Shown here piece by piece: positions 10,810-22,647 of a stretch of DNA of 64,000 nucleotides. Positions within the stretch are counted from its first letter, which is position 1. The number at the start of each line of letters is the position of its first letter. The position numbers were made by a program, and so were the translations under genes. The stretch spans positions 50,084,295 to 50,148,294 of the forward strand of contig NC_085861.1 of the NCBI RefSeq assembly GCF_034702125.1, written 5' to 3'. The stretch is from Engraulis encrasicolus. Lineage: Eukaryota > Chordata > Actinopteri > Clupeiformes > Engraulidae. The notes below the pieces were generated by a model. That model saw nothing but the letters and a program-made list of their open reading frames with translations, was not told the DNA's origin and searched no databases.

Positions 10810-13800
10810 TCAGAAGACCCGATCGAACTCTGTTTGACTAGTCGCCGTGGGCTGCCTGCTCTGATTGGCCGCCATCTGCAGCTGCTGCTGCTGGGTCAGG
10901 TGGTGTCGGCTCCTCCTGGGCGGGGCCAGGTATTCGAACATGGAGGTGGTGTGGGTGGATAGCATGTTCTTCAGGTCCGAGGGCATGGGGTCGGTCCAGA
11001 AGAAGTCGTGGTTGAGGGCGTCGTCGCTGTCCAAGCGCTGGCTGGGCTCCAGCACCAGCAGCTTGTCGATCAGCTCCAGGGCCAGGGCGTCCTTCACGTA
11101 GAAGCGGAGGCGGTCCTTCACCTTCCTCTTCTGGCCCTTGGGGAGCTCCATCTTCTGGAAGAGCTCGTACTTCTTGTCCACGCCGGGCCACACCTTGAGT
11201 GGAGCAAGAGAGGAGTGTCGGCAGCATGTTGTAGTCAAGTTCATTACACTACATAGGGTACGTGCGCACACACCTACACACGTGCACGCACGCACACCTA
11301 TGTAGACATTAAGATATGCAAATTCAATTCAAGGACAGGCTAAACCGAGAAGAACCAAAAACTTGAAGCCCAATGCTCAAAGCCCAAAGCAGCCAAAAGG
11401 TAAATAGTGCCACTCTCACACACAAGGTAGTATTTAGAGGGAAGTCCAATATTGTTAGGTAAAGCCTTAAATCAAAACAACTTGTCCGATGAAGTACTTC
11501 CTCGACATGGCAATTTGCCCAGTTTGGCCAAGACATGGCAGTAGTTACGGTAAATCCACATGGGCAATTAACAAAATGCCAAAAAAAAAATTGTTTATTT
11601 CAGCTACTTTGTGATGACCCTTTTTACTAGCACGTACTGTATAGCGAACACATAATTGTATATAATTTATTAGCCTGTTTTGGTGTCATCGTTTTAAGTA
11701 GTACTTTTACAGGATAACTTCAGTCAATTTCAACATGCAGTTGTAATGCTCACACTACCCTGGACTTGTCAATACGTGGGGGGGGGGGGGGGGGGGGTTC
11801 AGCCTTTTCCGAGATCCTGGTCATTGTAATGTGGGCAGCTGTTTGTTTACATTTCAAAATTACATTCTTGATTTATTCCCAAAAACATCCAAAAGGTTAT
11901 GCAATATTAGCAGACAACTAGCAAACAGCGATACCTTTTGGATAAGTATATGGAGCAGGCCTACAGTATGTTAAGAATTTTTTTAATGTAAACAAAAGCT
12001 GCCCCCATAAGAATAGCTCAGATCTCGGAAAGGGCTGAGCCGAAAAATGCAGTATCACCGGGTACTGACAAGTCAAGGGTAGCGTGAGCAATACAACAGC
12101 ATATTGAAAATGGTAGAAGTGGTCCTTTAATTTATACTTTTAAACTTGTGCTGTGTGCATCTTTAAGGTATACTTTAAATCAAAATGTACTGTGTATAAT
12201 AACAGTAAGGGTGTTCTACCCCATTCTTTTCTATTCTATTCTACTCTGAATACAATATCCAAGCCAAGTTTAGACTCGCAGGGTGAGTCCCTGAGTCCCT
12301 GAGGCCCTCTGCTGGTAGGAGATGGTAATGCCATCGTACTTCTGGGGGACTCACTAGCTTCAGGCCCTTTCGGTACTTACGTCTTACCTCATATGGTAAT
12401 CAAATATTTCAAACAAACGATTTAGGGTTAGGTTTAGGGTTAAGGTCGTATGACGCAAGACGTAAGTACGAAAAGGGCATGAAATTAGTGAGTCCCGTAC
12501 CTCTGGCGTGATGGAGCCACACAGCTGGCTGATGAGGGTGAGCTGGTGCTGCTCTGTGTTGCCCTGCATGATGGGGCTCCGTGTCCACATCTCAGCCATA
12601 ATGCACCCCGCGCCCCACAGGTCAATAGGAGGGCCGTAGTCTCGCTCCCCTGCAGACGTTTTTACACAAATGAGGAGCAAATGACAAGCAAAAACGACAA
12701 CCTGCATACATGCACACGTCAAAACGGTTGAAAATATGTCATCTCATGATGCATCCAAACACCTACCACACACACACACACACACACACTAAACAAGCAT
12801 CCTTCTTACCCAGAAGCAGCTCAGGAGGCCTGTACCACAGGGTGACCACTCGGTTGGTGTAGCGGTTGCTCTTGGCAAAGCTGAAGGCCCTGGCCAGGCC
12901 AAAGTCGGCCAGTTTCAGCACACCCTCCCGCGTTATGAGCACGTTGGCCGCCTTCATGTCCCGATGCAGGATCTACCAAGCAAGCCAATCAGTCAGTCAT
13001 CGCCTTTACCCGCCTTTACACAATGTTTAGTGACCTTTTAACAACATATTTAACCGCTTAAATTTCTTGTTCACTCAGAAAAAAACAAAATACAGCCATT
13101 AATGTTTGAACATGTACCCACAAAAGTGAGTACACCCCACATTGAAATCCAGTAGAGAAGGGGCCATGTTGGCTCGAATCGTCTCGAAATGAAAAGGGAT
13201 TAAAAGGGAGGTCATCGGTGTGCGTTTCAACCTTTCTTTTCATTGAACTTTTACATTTTGAGTGTGCACCTGGCTTAAATAGATTGGTGTGAGATTTGAA
13301 TGCAATCCTAAGGAGAATATCATGATCTGCTTCAGTAGTCACAGTGCATGTTGACATGCATGTTTCTTTTAGGTGTATTTCAGATTGCCAACTTTGACAG
13401 CATTCATGCATCCCCAAACCATGTCAGTCCCACTACCATGCTTGGCTATTGAGAGGATTCACTTTTTTGTAAAACTCACTTGTTTACCACCACACATGCT
13501 TGACACCATCTAAAGCAAATTTGTTTATCTTGGTCTCAAGAGAGATGAACAGACCAAGGATATGGGTCACTGGAACCATGTCGTGTGATCTGAAGAGTCC
13601 AAGATAAACAAATTTACTTAGAACCGCTAGGTTGGTGGGGGGAGTAATTAACCAGTGTGCTCTTCCTCATCCTCCTCCATGACTGAGATACCCTGATCAT
13701 GGTACCGTGCCGCCACAATGCTCCCTTTCGGGCGCCATTGGGGGCTGCTCCCTTGCACAGGTGAGGCACAAATGCAATTTCATTGTGTGCAGTGAACATT

Positions 13801-15475
13801 GTGTGCTGTGAAGTGCTGTGTCACAATGACAATGGGAGTTGGAGTTTCCCAGTTGGGCTTTCACTTCACAAGTTGTAGGATGCACATGGTCAAAGCGGAA
13901 GGGTATCCTACCTTGTTTCTGTGAATGTAGTAGAGGCCATTTAACATCATCTGCATGACCTTTTTGATCTCAGCCAGGGTGAACTTGACACGAACATTGC
14001 TGAGCAAGCCTGCCAGGTCGTGTTCACAGAACTCAAACACCAGGTATATACTACCCTTGTAGCGGTTGAACTGAGTAGCTGCGATGAGAAACATGACGTC
14101 AAGCAGGAGACAGACAAACATACAAAGCAGAGGCACAACACACTGTGGCTCTGCTCACATGTATAAGGGCATTTTCGTAAACAATTCATTCTTTTAAAAA
14201 CAAGCCATCCCTTTTGTTTAAGCTATGCATGTAAAATGCTATGTAGGCCTAAATCTTGAATTAAAACCATGTTTTACTCAGCAATGAATTGGGCAGTAGC
14301 CTACTACAGGCCCAGGGGTTGTAAACACACAAAGAGAAGTAAAAAGGTATGGGTCATTTACTTTTAGTCCTACATATTTCGATCAAGTTCACCACATTTT
14401 CATGCTTGAGGAGCTACAATATCTTGATTTCACGAAGAGCGGTAATGGGAAACTAAAAAGAAAATGTAGAAAGGCAAACTATTAGCATACACATACCACA
14501 ATTGTTTTCCCCCTGCCTTTGCATACAGTGTAATAATGAATATGAAACTGGATTGTAATGGACAGTATTACCCCTTCTCTCTCATTTTCCATGAGCACTT
14601 TTTTCAATGCCACTTTTACCCCAGTCTCCTGGTGTTTGGCTTTGAACACCTCCCTAAAACCCACAGATGACCAGAGTCAGATACCAAATATGGCTTTCAT
14701 TTAAAATAGTTGTATAACTTGGCATAGCCAAACAAAATGGGGGAAGCATTGCAGTGCACAGGTTTTTGGATACAAGGGATGTCATGTCATCAGATGCAGC
14801 AACTGAAGGCTACGTAGCCTACTGCGAAAAGAGAGGCAGTGGGGTGTTGATGGCCAGTGTAGCAGCTAATTTGTGACACGAAGGGGCATGGGTCCCAGGT
14901 AGTTGAATCAGAGCTAGAACTTAAGGCACTTTGAACTACACCTAGATCACAATGTAGCCCATGATTACAAATCAAATTGTAATCCAATTTAAGCGTACAT
15001 TATCACCATACCAACAACAGCAACAGTGATTGGACCCATTCTGTACTTGTTTTGATAAATAAAGTGGATTTGACAGGCTAACGCTAATCCTAGTCTAAAA
15101 TGGGATAGCTTACAAAACCAGCAAGTACAACAAGACTTATTATGCTCGTCCACAAATAAGACGTACCCAAATGTCCCCTGTCCAATTTTTGCAATCCTCT
15201 CATACTTCGAAACTTCATTACAGAAAGGAAACTCGACCCCATCATAGTACTTCGACATCATGGAGACAACATCTCGCTCCGGTCTGTGGACACAATTTGG
15301 TGAGGGTGAAAAGTTGCACGTGCCGAACTTTCAAATTTCATTAATGTAATAACAAAAGGCAGTTACTGTAGGTGCTAATAACTTTCTAAAGCCATGTTTC
15401 ATACTTGCTATCACCGCTGCCATCGGAGCTTGCTCCTTTATCTCGCTGTATCTTTGGCTTTTTCGGATCATCCAT
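10810..15475 (-). CDS. cdk9: Cyclin-dependent kinase 9, carrying one in-frame stop in exon 3
   Basis: Cdk9 with cyclin T forms P-TEFb, a nuclear kinase that phosphorylates the RNA polymerase II C-terminal domain and DSIF/NELF to release paused polymerase. Core exons are 15261-15167, 14653-14572, 14452-14362, 14078-13912, 12972-12810, 12649-12501 and 11193-10810. All introns are GT-AG and the phases fit. From ATG 15261 they encode 376 codons, against 372 in human. Visible marks are the glycine loop IGQGTFGEV (26-34), VALKK with catalytic Lys49, PITALRE (61-67), HRD (148-150), DFG (168-170), T-loop NRYTNRVV with activating Thr184, and the C-terminal tail ending FDRVF. Codon 72 (14414-14416) is TAG where the family has Gln (CAG); everything after it is conserved. 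A further exon, 15475-15405, joins in phase to 15283 and would add 31 residues starting [14 protein letters not shown]. Identity is certain; whether this copy is functional is not. Confidence 0.93.
11194..11705. other. cdk9 intron 6, distal part
   Basis: Intronic sequence next to the last exon, with nothing recognisable beyond a weak purine/pyrimidine patch. It leads into the TTAA-flanked palindromic element. Confidence 0.6.
11706..12131. mobile_element. Palindromic TTAA-type MITE, copy 1 (cdk9 intron)
   Basis: The left half (CTTCAGTCAATTTCAACATG ... TTTACATTTCAAAA) is mirrored by the right half (ATGTAAACAAAAGCTGCCCC ... CATATTGAAAATGG), ending TCCTTTAA. The two arms of nearly 200 bp make the whole element a potential hairpin. 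Two relatives are in the window (18,748 and 26,309). TTAA ends suggest piggyBac- or Kolobok-type mobilisation. A 16-base G run lies at about 11,779. Confidence 0.75.
12363..12478. repeat. Small palindrome enclosing telomere-like TTAGGG units
   Basis: The arms are about 22 bp, GGCCCTTTCGGTACTTACGTC and its mirrored copy GACGTAAGTACGAAAAGGGC. Between them is TTTAGGGTTAGGTTTAGGGT at 12,421-12,440. It lies in cdk9 intron 6, just before exon 6. Confidence 0.8.
13627..13868 (+). repeat. tRNA-derived SINE, family A, copy 3 (headless)
   Basis: It matches the body and tail of the family from GGTTGGTGGGGGGAGT to CCCAGTTGGGCTTTCAC but lacks the tRNA-like head, so it is 5' truncated. It lies in cdk9 intron 4, about 45 bp before exon 4 on the gene strand's downstream side. 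The rest of this intron (12,973-13,626) shows no recognisable element. Confidence 0.8.
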
Positions 15476-15740
15476 GATGGGGACCAGTCCTATCGTCCGC
15501 ACGCGACTTTTCTACTCATCTAGCCTTCATCAGAGAATCTCTAGAATTAAATGGAAAAGGCTCAGTCTCGCAGGAAATTGCTCGTTGCCCGCTAACTAGC
15601 TGCAGCACCACCAGACAAGTGAAAAATGAATGGGTTTCAATGGAGCTGCCCACTATACAAAAATGTTCTTGCTTTATAATTTTTTGCCGGAAATAATAAT
15701 ATTCAATTCAAAGCTTGTCCCAAAAAGGCGAAACTCCAAG

Positions 15741-15765
15741 ATTATTGGCTGGACCAATCCGAGTG
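15741..15765. promoter_or_regulatory. Paired CCAAT boxes, candidate cdk9 promoter
   Basis: ATTGGCTGGACCAATCCG places two inverted CCAAT (NF-Y type) boxes side by side about 270 bp upstream of the upstream cdk9 ATG (15475). Paired CCAAT boxes are typical of TATA-less housekeeping promoters. This is assigned by position and motif only. Confidence 0.4.
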
Positions 15766-16571
15766 AGCCTTATCTCCCTTTCTCTGCCTACATCAGAGCC
15801 AGCCCACCAGAAGGTCTATCAATTGTCAATTAATGATTGCATAATTTGGAACGGATTAAAATGTGTGTCTCATTCGACACGATTTTTAATGGCAGAGCAT
15901 ATCATGACGTAGGTTTAGCGGTTTCATTCTCTGTAGTTTGCATTAGGAACTGAATCTCATGACATCAAAAGGAACCCGAAATGCATCTCAAATCTTAATT
16001 GTATTCAATCTGTTAAACATTTCTGTTAATCCACTCTGATTCATGAAATGAAAAGTGGAAGAATTGTGCTTTCAGGAACAACCACCACGCACAGACAAAT
16101 CCTCCTTCCTGGAGATGGGTTTAAATGACAAAAATTTAATGTACTTTTTTGGCAACAAGAAAACTTGTTTGCTCAGTGTTTTGCACTGATACACATCAAG
16201 ATCAATGAACTACAATTCCAAACAGATACTATTTACACATAATCAGACATTTTGGGGAAATGGGCAAAACAGTCATACATGTCAATGATCCAAAACGGTT
16301 GGTGTAAAAGTGGGACAGGAAGACACTTCTGTTGTCTTATCCTTGTGTCCGGCTATTCTGCTTCTCATGTGTTGGATCTTCACATCAGAGAGTCAGGTCC
16401 CTCTGTCACACAGACCTAACTAGGAGTCAGGTTGTCAGTGCCACGCTGAACTTCAGGCTGACACTCGGGCAACAAATGTCATAAAAAGTCTGTCACATTT
16501 GCTTAGTATACAAAATGCAGAAAAAATAACAGTCCATTGAAAAATATTCATCCCCATCCTCAAATGAGGAT

Positions 16572-16574
<3 letters not shown>
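15766..16574. other. Spacer between cdk9 and the rrp15 3' end
   Basis: There is no coding signal. It probably holds the distal cdk9 promoter and the rrp15 3' UTR or termination region. I see no clear poly(A) signal pair to place the rrp15 end. Confidence 0.4.
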
Positions 16575-16575
<1 letters not shown>

Positions 16576-16665
<90 letters not shown>

Positions 16666-16753
16666 CCCAAGTTTGCCGCATATGTGGTAATAGTGAAGCA
16701 ACAGTTACATATTAATAAATGTGTTAGATTATTGCAGTTGTGAAAATCCAGAT

Positions 16754-16830
<77 letters not shown>

Positions 16831-16929
16831 AGCTCGTTCCAGCCCAACCGAATCTTGGTTCCCTGGCCTGGATTCCATGTGTGTGAGTGAGAGCGAGCGA
16901 GAGCGAGCGAGCGAGAGAGAGAGAGAGAG
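16576..16929. repeat. Two (GT)n arrays and a GAGC/GA tract after rrp15
   Basis: GT runs occupy about 16,576-16,664 and 16,755-16,829, and a GAGCGAGC-to-GAGA purine tract occupies about 16,884-16,929. The last ends 11 bp before the rrp15 stop codon, so on the rrp15 strand the 3' UTR opens with a TC-rich tract and then CA arrays. Confidence 0.95.
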
Positions 16930-16939
16930 CTAACAAGCA

Positions 16940-17507
16940 TCAGTCCGAGTCGCTGTAGTCGTCCCCTGCCCCGGCCTGCTTACTGCCGGGCTCCTCATCG
17001 CTCTCCTTGTCCCAGTCCTTCATGGAGGCTCCCATCATGTAGTCGTCCCTCAGCACACTCCATGCCGGCTTCCCTTTCTCCTCCTCCTCCTCCTTTACCT
17101 GTGCAGGATAACATGCCGATTTAATTGTTTACTATGCACAATGACATAACACATAAGCACAATTTAAGGACCTTCTTTCTTTTTAGTCCCATCCTGTTTA
17201 AGTCTGGCACTAGGCCTGTCACGATAACAATTTTTGCCAGACGATAACTTGGCCAAGAAATTATTGCGATAATCGATAATATTGTCTCTCTCGCCATTTT
17301 CAAACAATATCATGTGCAATAAAAAACACTGCTATGCAAGGTGTGGCCTCCTTCTTGAAACATTGAATGTAACATTTGGGCCAACATCCTCAGAGGTTTA
17401 AATAATTAAGATTGATGCCTGCTCCAAGAAGAAATGTGTCAAACAATATAATGACGTAAAAATGCAATAAAAATGCTGACGCTAATGTGTACACTACACA
17501 CATCTCC

Positions 17508-17553
<46 letters not shown>

Positions 17554-18998
17554 TCTGCCTTGAGTGTCTTTGCAGACTCCGTGGGTCCCTCGGTGCCTCT
17601 GAGCACGTTGATGAAGTCTTTCTTGGAGACGGAGGAGAGGATCTTGGCCTTCTTCCTCTCCGAGCCGCCCGCCTCCTTCACCTTCTCATCCACGTCCTTC
17701 TGGTGCTTACGCACCGCGTTGAACAGCTGCACCACGCCTCTGGAGACAGACACAAACAAACAAGACACACGCCCCAATGAAATCAGCGTTTTACTCTCAG
17801 TGCAGTTCAATTCAAGTCAATTTATTTGCTGGAGTAATGTCCATAACCATACAAGACCGTCAGTTCAAAAAATCAAGTAAACTGACGGGGAAAAAAACGG
17901 AGAAAAGGATTAGAAACAAAGAATTTCATCACTGGAAGTAACATAATCGATAGTCAACTTTGTTGTTATGGTGCTAACGAAGTGCAATGGTGATGATGTC
18001 CAATGCTCATGACATGAGTACAAATGGATGGAAGAGGAGTTGCAGCAGAATCTTTCATGCTACAATAATTACAGAGTAATATGGATAGTCAGTTAAGACT
18101 AAGAACAGAACAAGAGAAAACAATGCCATCTTCAGGAATAAAATATTTCCATGCTAAAATTAAAGTCAAAACACGGAAAAAACAAATCCAAATGAAATAA
18201 GCCTCACCTGGTTGCGGTTCTCTGCATGTTTCTCTCGATCTCTCTGTCTTTCACGATGTCTGGCTTGACACGCCCAATCATCTCCCATGCTTTCCGCTTG
18301 TCAACCTGTTGACAAAGTCACACTGCTTCACACATGTCCACATCAAAGACCTTAAACCAACATTCTCTAATGTCAGTCCCAATGCAGCAATTACATGCAA
18401 ACATTATATACTTAGTCCTATGCACAAATCTAAAACCATGCATTGCACATTCAGACCAATTTTGGAGGGCGTCTCATGGCGTGAATGACTGTGCTGCCAT
18501 GATCCATGCTATTAGAAAAAAATGAATGTACAGTGAGAACAATAAGCGTCCCAATAAGTGTCCTCTTCCTTATGACTGTGTTACTCCAGCCTTTTTAGCA
18601 CTCCTCTCAGTCATGCACTATACCTCCTCCTATATTATCATGTGACTGCTCCATTAGTAAACAAAATTTTATGACTGAAATGATCATTGTATTGATTTTC
18701 CCCCGCAATTGAGCCACCCTCAATACCACACTAAACTCATCCTGCTGTTAAAGGAGCACTCCTGCCAATTTCAATATGCCGTTGTATTGGTCACACTACC
18801 CTTGACTTGTCAGTACCCGGTGATGCTGCATTTTTTTGACTCAGCCCTTTCCGAGATATGAGCTATTCTAGTGGGGGCAGCTTTTGTTTACATTTTAAAA
18901 AATCTTAACATAGGCCTACTCCAAATATTTCCCCAAAAGGTATCGCTGTTTGCTAGTTGTCTGCTGATGTTGCATAACATTTTGGGGAATAAATCAAG

Positions 18999-19050
<52 letters not shown>

Positions 19051-20609
19051 TATATACATATATATATATAAACAAACACCTGCCCCATTACAATGACCAG
19101 GATCTCGGAAACGGCTGAAGAAAAAAAAATCCAGTTACTGACAAGCCTATGGTAGTGTGAGCATAACAACTACATATTGAAATTGGTTGAAGTTACCCTT
19201 TAGGAGGATTCAATGTTCAAAGGAGTAGATGTGTGCACATCCCAGGGTAGGATTCGAACCCGCCACCCTTGTCTTGCCTACCAGCTTCCTGCGCTCCAGC
19301 ATCTCCTCCTTGGCCTTCTCCTTCCTCTTCTCCAGCTGCTTGTTCTTCTGCAGGATCACCAGCTTGCTGTTGGGCGTTTCCTTCTGCAGGATCTTGGCCA
19401 TGACGTCCGCCCAGCCGGCGTTGGGGTTGCTCTCCCCCTGCTCCTCTTCATCACCACCCTCCTCCTCCTCGTTATCTCCCTGTTCATCATCACTGCCGTC
19501 TTCCCCAGCTACCTCTTCATCCCCTTCTCCATCATCATCGTCGTCGTCATCATCATCATTGTCGTCATCGTCATCGTCATCATCATCATCATCACTGGCT
19601 CCAAAGTCATCTTGCGGAGCCTCGCTCCCCTCTTCGTCATCATCTGATCCGTCCTCGCCATCCTCGCTCCCCTCCTCACTGCCACTTTCTTCTACTGCTT
19701 CCGCATCCTCTTTTGAGTCTAAATCCAAAACAGAAGCCAATTTGACAGAGTGTCATCTGTGTTGTCTCCCACAACTTCAGTAATTGTATAGCATACTTGT
19801 ACTGACTAACACCAACAGTAACAACTGTAAACACGTTAGTCAAAATCTAGGACTGCAGTGCTTGCCATGTAAAGGGCAAGAAAGACTCACACATTAGCCA
19901 ATAGCAATGAGTTATCCTTTGGAAACAAACAGATTGGCATGTTGGTGAGAATGGCACCTTCGTGGGAAATGACACAAACCTGTGCAACACAGCGTCAAGT
20001 CCCATAACCATTGACAAAACACACCATATTGAATACAATCATTCGTTTGACTAACAGGCTGACAAACAAAGGGAGGTACTTTGTATAAACGACACTTTCG
20101 TCCCTGGTTAAATATCTGGTAACAGACAGAGCAGTTAATTACATTTAAGGGCAAAAACCCAACGACGTCCAGAATCCACCAGTCTCCCCAACTATGGAAT
20201 TGAAAAGCTTTTCCGATCATTGAAAGCAGAAGATCACGCCATGGCCATCAAGATAGTTAAACAACATTGCTGCCTAGCGTCCACGTGTAATGCAAACAGA
20301 GATCTTAGTCGTGATCTATTTTCGAACTGTGATAGTTTAATGTTCATATCCTAATGTATTTGTTACTGGTCGTTATTCTAAAAAGAATAATGATTGCAAA
20401 ATGTGTCAGGAAGTTGCCGCAACCTTTCGTGCAGACCTGTGAGCTTAGTTTACAGATGTGTGTTAACATTTGGTTAAATGGCTTTCCCTTTACAGCAAAA
20501 CTTTATGTGTATATATTGTACCACCCACATTAGGCACTTTGAACTGTTAAAAATATTTACCTTCAAACTCCTCAGCACTCACGCGTGGCTTCCTTACGGA
20601 GGTCGCCAT
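16940..20609 (-). CDS. rrp15: Ribosomal RNA-processing protein 15
   Basis: Rrp15 is a nucleolar protein needed for pre-60S ribosomal particle maturation. Five exons are visible: 20609-20561, 19718-19282, 18305-18208, 17739-17553 and 17098-16940. They splice with phases 1, 0, 2, 0 into 309 codons. The protein starts [16 protein letters not shown]. It then has a long acidic region with 11 Asp, one Asn and 9 Asp (about 59-79). The conserved Rrp15 core follows: [12 protein letters not shown], the basic helix [58 protein letters not shown], and [11 protein letters not shown]. It ends with [20 protein letters not shown] and a Ser/Asp-rich tail. It is somewhat longer than human (about 280) because of the acidic tract. 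The first ATG has no competitor. The gene lies between cdk9 and preb on the same strand. Identity is strong from the conserved core. Confidence 0.95.
17205..17400. repeat. hAT-like repeat fragment in rrp15 intron 4
   Basis: CTAGGCCTGTCACGATAACA followed by GCGATAATCGATAAT is a terminus I associate with fish hAT-derived repeats. No partner end is visible, so it is a fragment. A (TC)n tract at about 17,511-17,550 separates it from exon 4. Confidence 0.45.
18748..19203. mobile_element. Palindromic TTAA-type MITE, copy 2 (rrp15 intron)
   Basis: It opens TTAAAGGAGCACTCCTGCCA and closes ATTGGTTGAAGTTACCCTTT. Its halves mirror each other through CTTTTGTTTACATTTTAAAA. A (TA)n run with short CA (18,993-19,070) has grown in the right half. 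It is homologous to the 11,706 and 26,309 elements and lies in intron 2, directly next to exon 2. Confidence 0.75.
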
Positions 20610-20913
20610 TTTTTCCCTCGGTGTAGCTTTGAAAAGATTCCGACTAGGTAACACAAGCCGCTGCGCTCATCATTCCGCTATCAACACGTACATAATCTAG
20701 CATTTTGACACATGTCCTGCTTGCTGTATGGTTCTCGAGTATATAAACGAATTTCCTTGCTTGTATGGCTGAATAAAGAATAGATCCCCCTCAGTTTGTA
20801 TTACTATTCCCTCAGTTTGTATTACTGTATTTCGATATTATTTAATTTCGGTATGTCAGTCACATGCTGCCCTCAAGCGGTAATCTTTATTCAGTGCATT
20901 AACAAGTGCTTCC

Positions 20914-21276
20914 CTGAAAGGTGCACTATGTAATACAGTATTTCTAGTAGCTTATTTCCACAATTCATGCTGCCCATTCGCAAGTGCTTCATTTTTCATG
21001 AATACTTACCACCATCAAATTCTAAGTATTCATTATGACTGGGAAAATTGCACTTTTCATACATGGAAAGGGGGGTCTTACTCAGTCTTCTCCATTGTCC
21101 ATAATTTTGAATTCCAGAAATAAAACATTTTAGCTGCAAAACCTACATGTACTTTGGTCATACTAGTAAATATTACTTCATTATTTAGTAAATATTCATG
21201 AAAAGATTCAATTGTGCCGTGGACAGCAGCACAGTTGCAATACCTTCTCTGGCCACCATCCTACAGTGCACCTTTA
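20914..21276. mobile_element. MITE family D, copy 1
   Basis: The ends AGGTGCACTATGTA and CTACAGTGCACCTTTAA are imperfect inverted termini. The interior (CATGAATACTTACCACC, AAATTCTAAGTATTCATTAT) matches 26,741-27,118. It lies between the rrp15 promoter and the preb 3' end and is followed by an A run (about 21,277-21,299). 21,300-22,045 holds no recognisable gene and may include preb 3' UTR. Confidence 0.7.
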
Positions 21277-22049
21277 AAAAAAAAAAAAAAAAAAAAAAAT
21301 TACACTACACAGAAGTAACTTCTGTTCAATTGGTCAGCAAGGACAAAAAATGACACACAGACTGAAACTCAATCATTTCAAATTGTTAGTATATTTTTGT
21401 ACATTTGTATTTAAATATCTAGCATAAAAACAGGCAATGGGCGACAGTCCCCACACTGTGCATAATTACACTGCATAAGCTTCCTCACCCAAGGAGCAAC
21501 AAGCAACCCAGGTGTGATCATACACTCATTTCAAAAACATATTTTTTTAAGTACTAAGATCTTTTTAATTTTTTTAACAGTTAAAGGTAAAATTCCTGAG
21601 GCTTTTTTGGTAGGGGGGGATTATATCAGGTGGAAAATAATCTTCATTTCGATTCACATTTTCACATTTAAATAGGGGTCCCGATTCCAATGTCTGAAGC
21701 GTGCATAAAAAGCTTCCCTACAAAATCGCATGGGAGCAATCAATCATCAGACCTTTCTTTTCTATAATTTTCAGAATCAACTGGCATTGTTATTCTTTTC
21801 TTTTTTGGGGGGGGTTTGAGTAGAGATATCAGGGCTCAACCGTAGCAGCAGTTACAAACACCAAGCATTGATATTTATAAAAATGATGTGTACATTTATG
21901 TGCGTCTTGTTTTTTATCTTACATCACAAAGTCTATTGTCCAAGGTTCTGAAGCTGTGGCCTCAGGTCAGAGTTCAAGCTTGCTTGATGTGTCCATTTCC
22001 CTTCAACTGCTGAGGCATGATTGTGATGCTGTATAGAGGACGGTACAGT

Positions 22050-22210
<161 letters not shown>

Positions 22211-22647
22211 AATGTTTTGTGGGAGCATGGGCAGCAGTAGGCAACAGATAGACAGTGTAAAGGATAGAACTGTGGCTGCATCCATTGTCTCAGTCTTCCC
22301 AAAGCCTTGGTGGTGATGTCCATAAACGGCAGACTGCTGAGATCCAGACGTGCTCTCAGGATAGAGCTCCAAAGTGATAGAGAACAGCCCCAGGCAAAAG
22401 TCTGTCACTTTTCCCCCTTGTCACCACAGCCACAGCCACTGTCCTTGTCCCTGCCGCCCCCATTGTCATTACAACTGCAACCACCACCATCCACACTGCA
22501 GTGGCTGAAGAGATGCCATCTTCTACCACAGCTGGTCCAGATGCCCTCCTTCCCTCTCCTACCCTCCCCTCCCCTACCTTCTCCTACCCTGCCTGGTCCT
22601 GCCTAGTCCTGCCCTGGCTATCCCCACAGACAGCCATCCCTGCCCCG

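Noticed and set aside
19210..19281. Extension of the rrp15 exon 2 frame past KL
   Set aside because: The frame continues into intron sequence after a good donor (gtaggc), and the true next exon starts VDKRKAWEM in matching phase.
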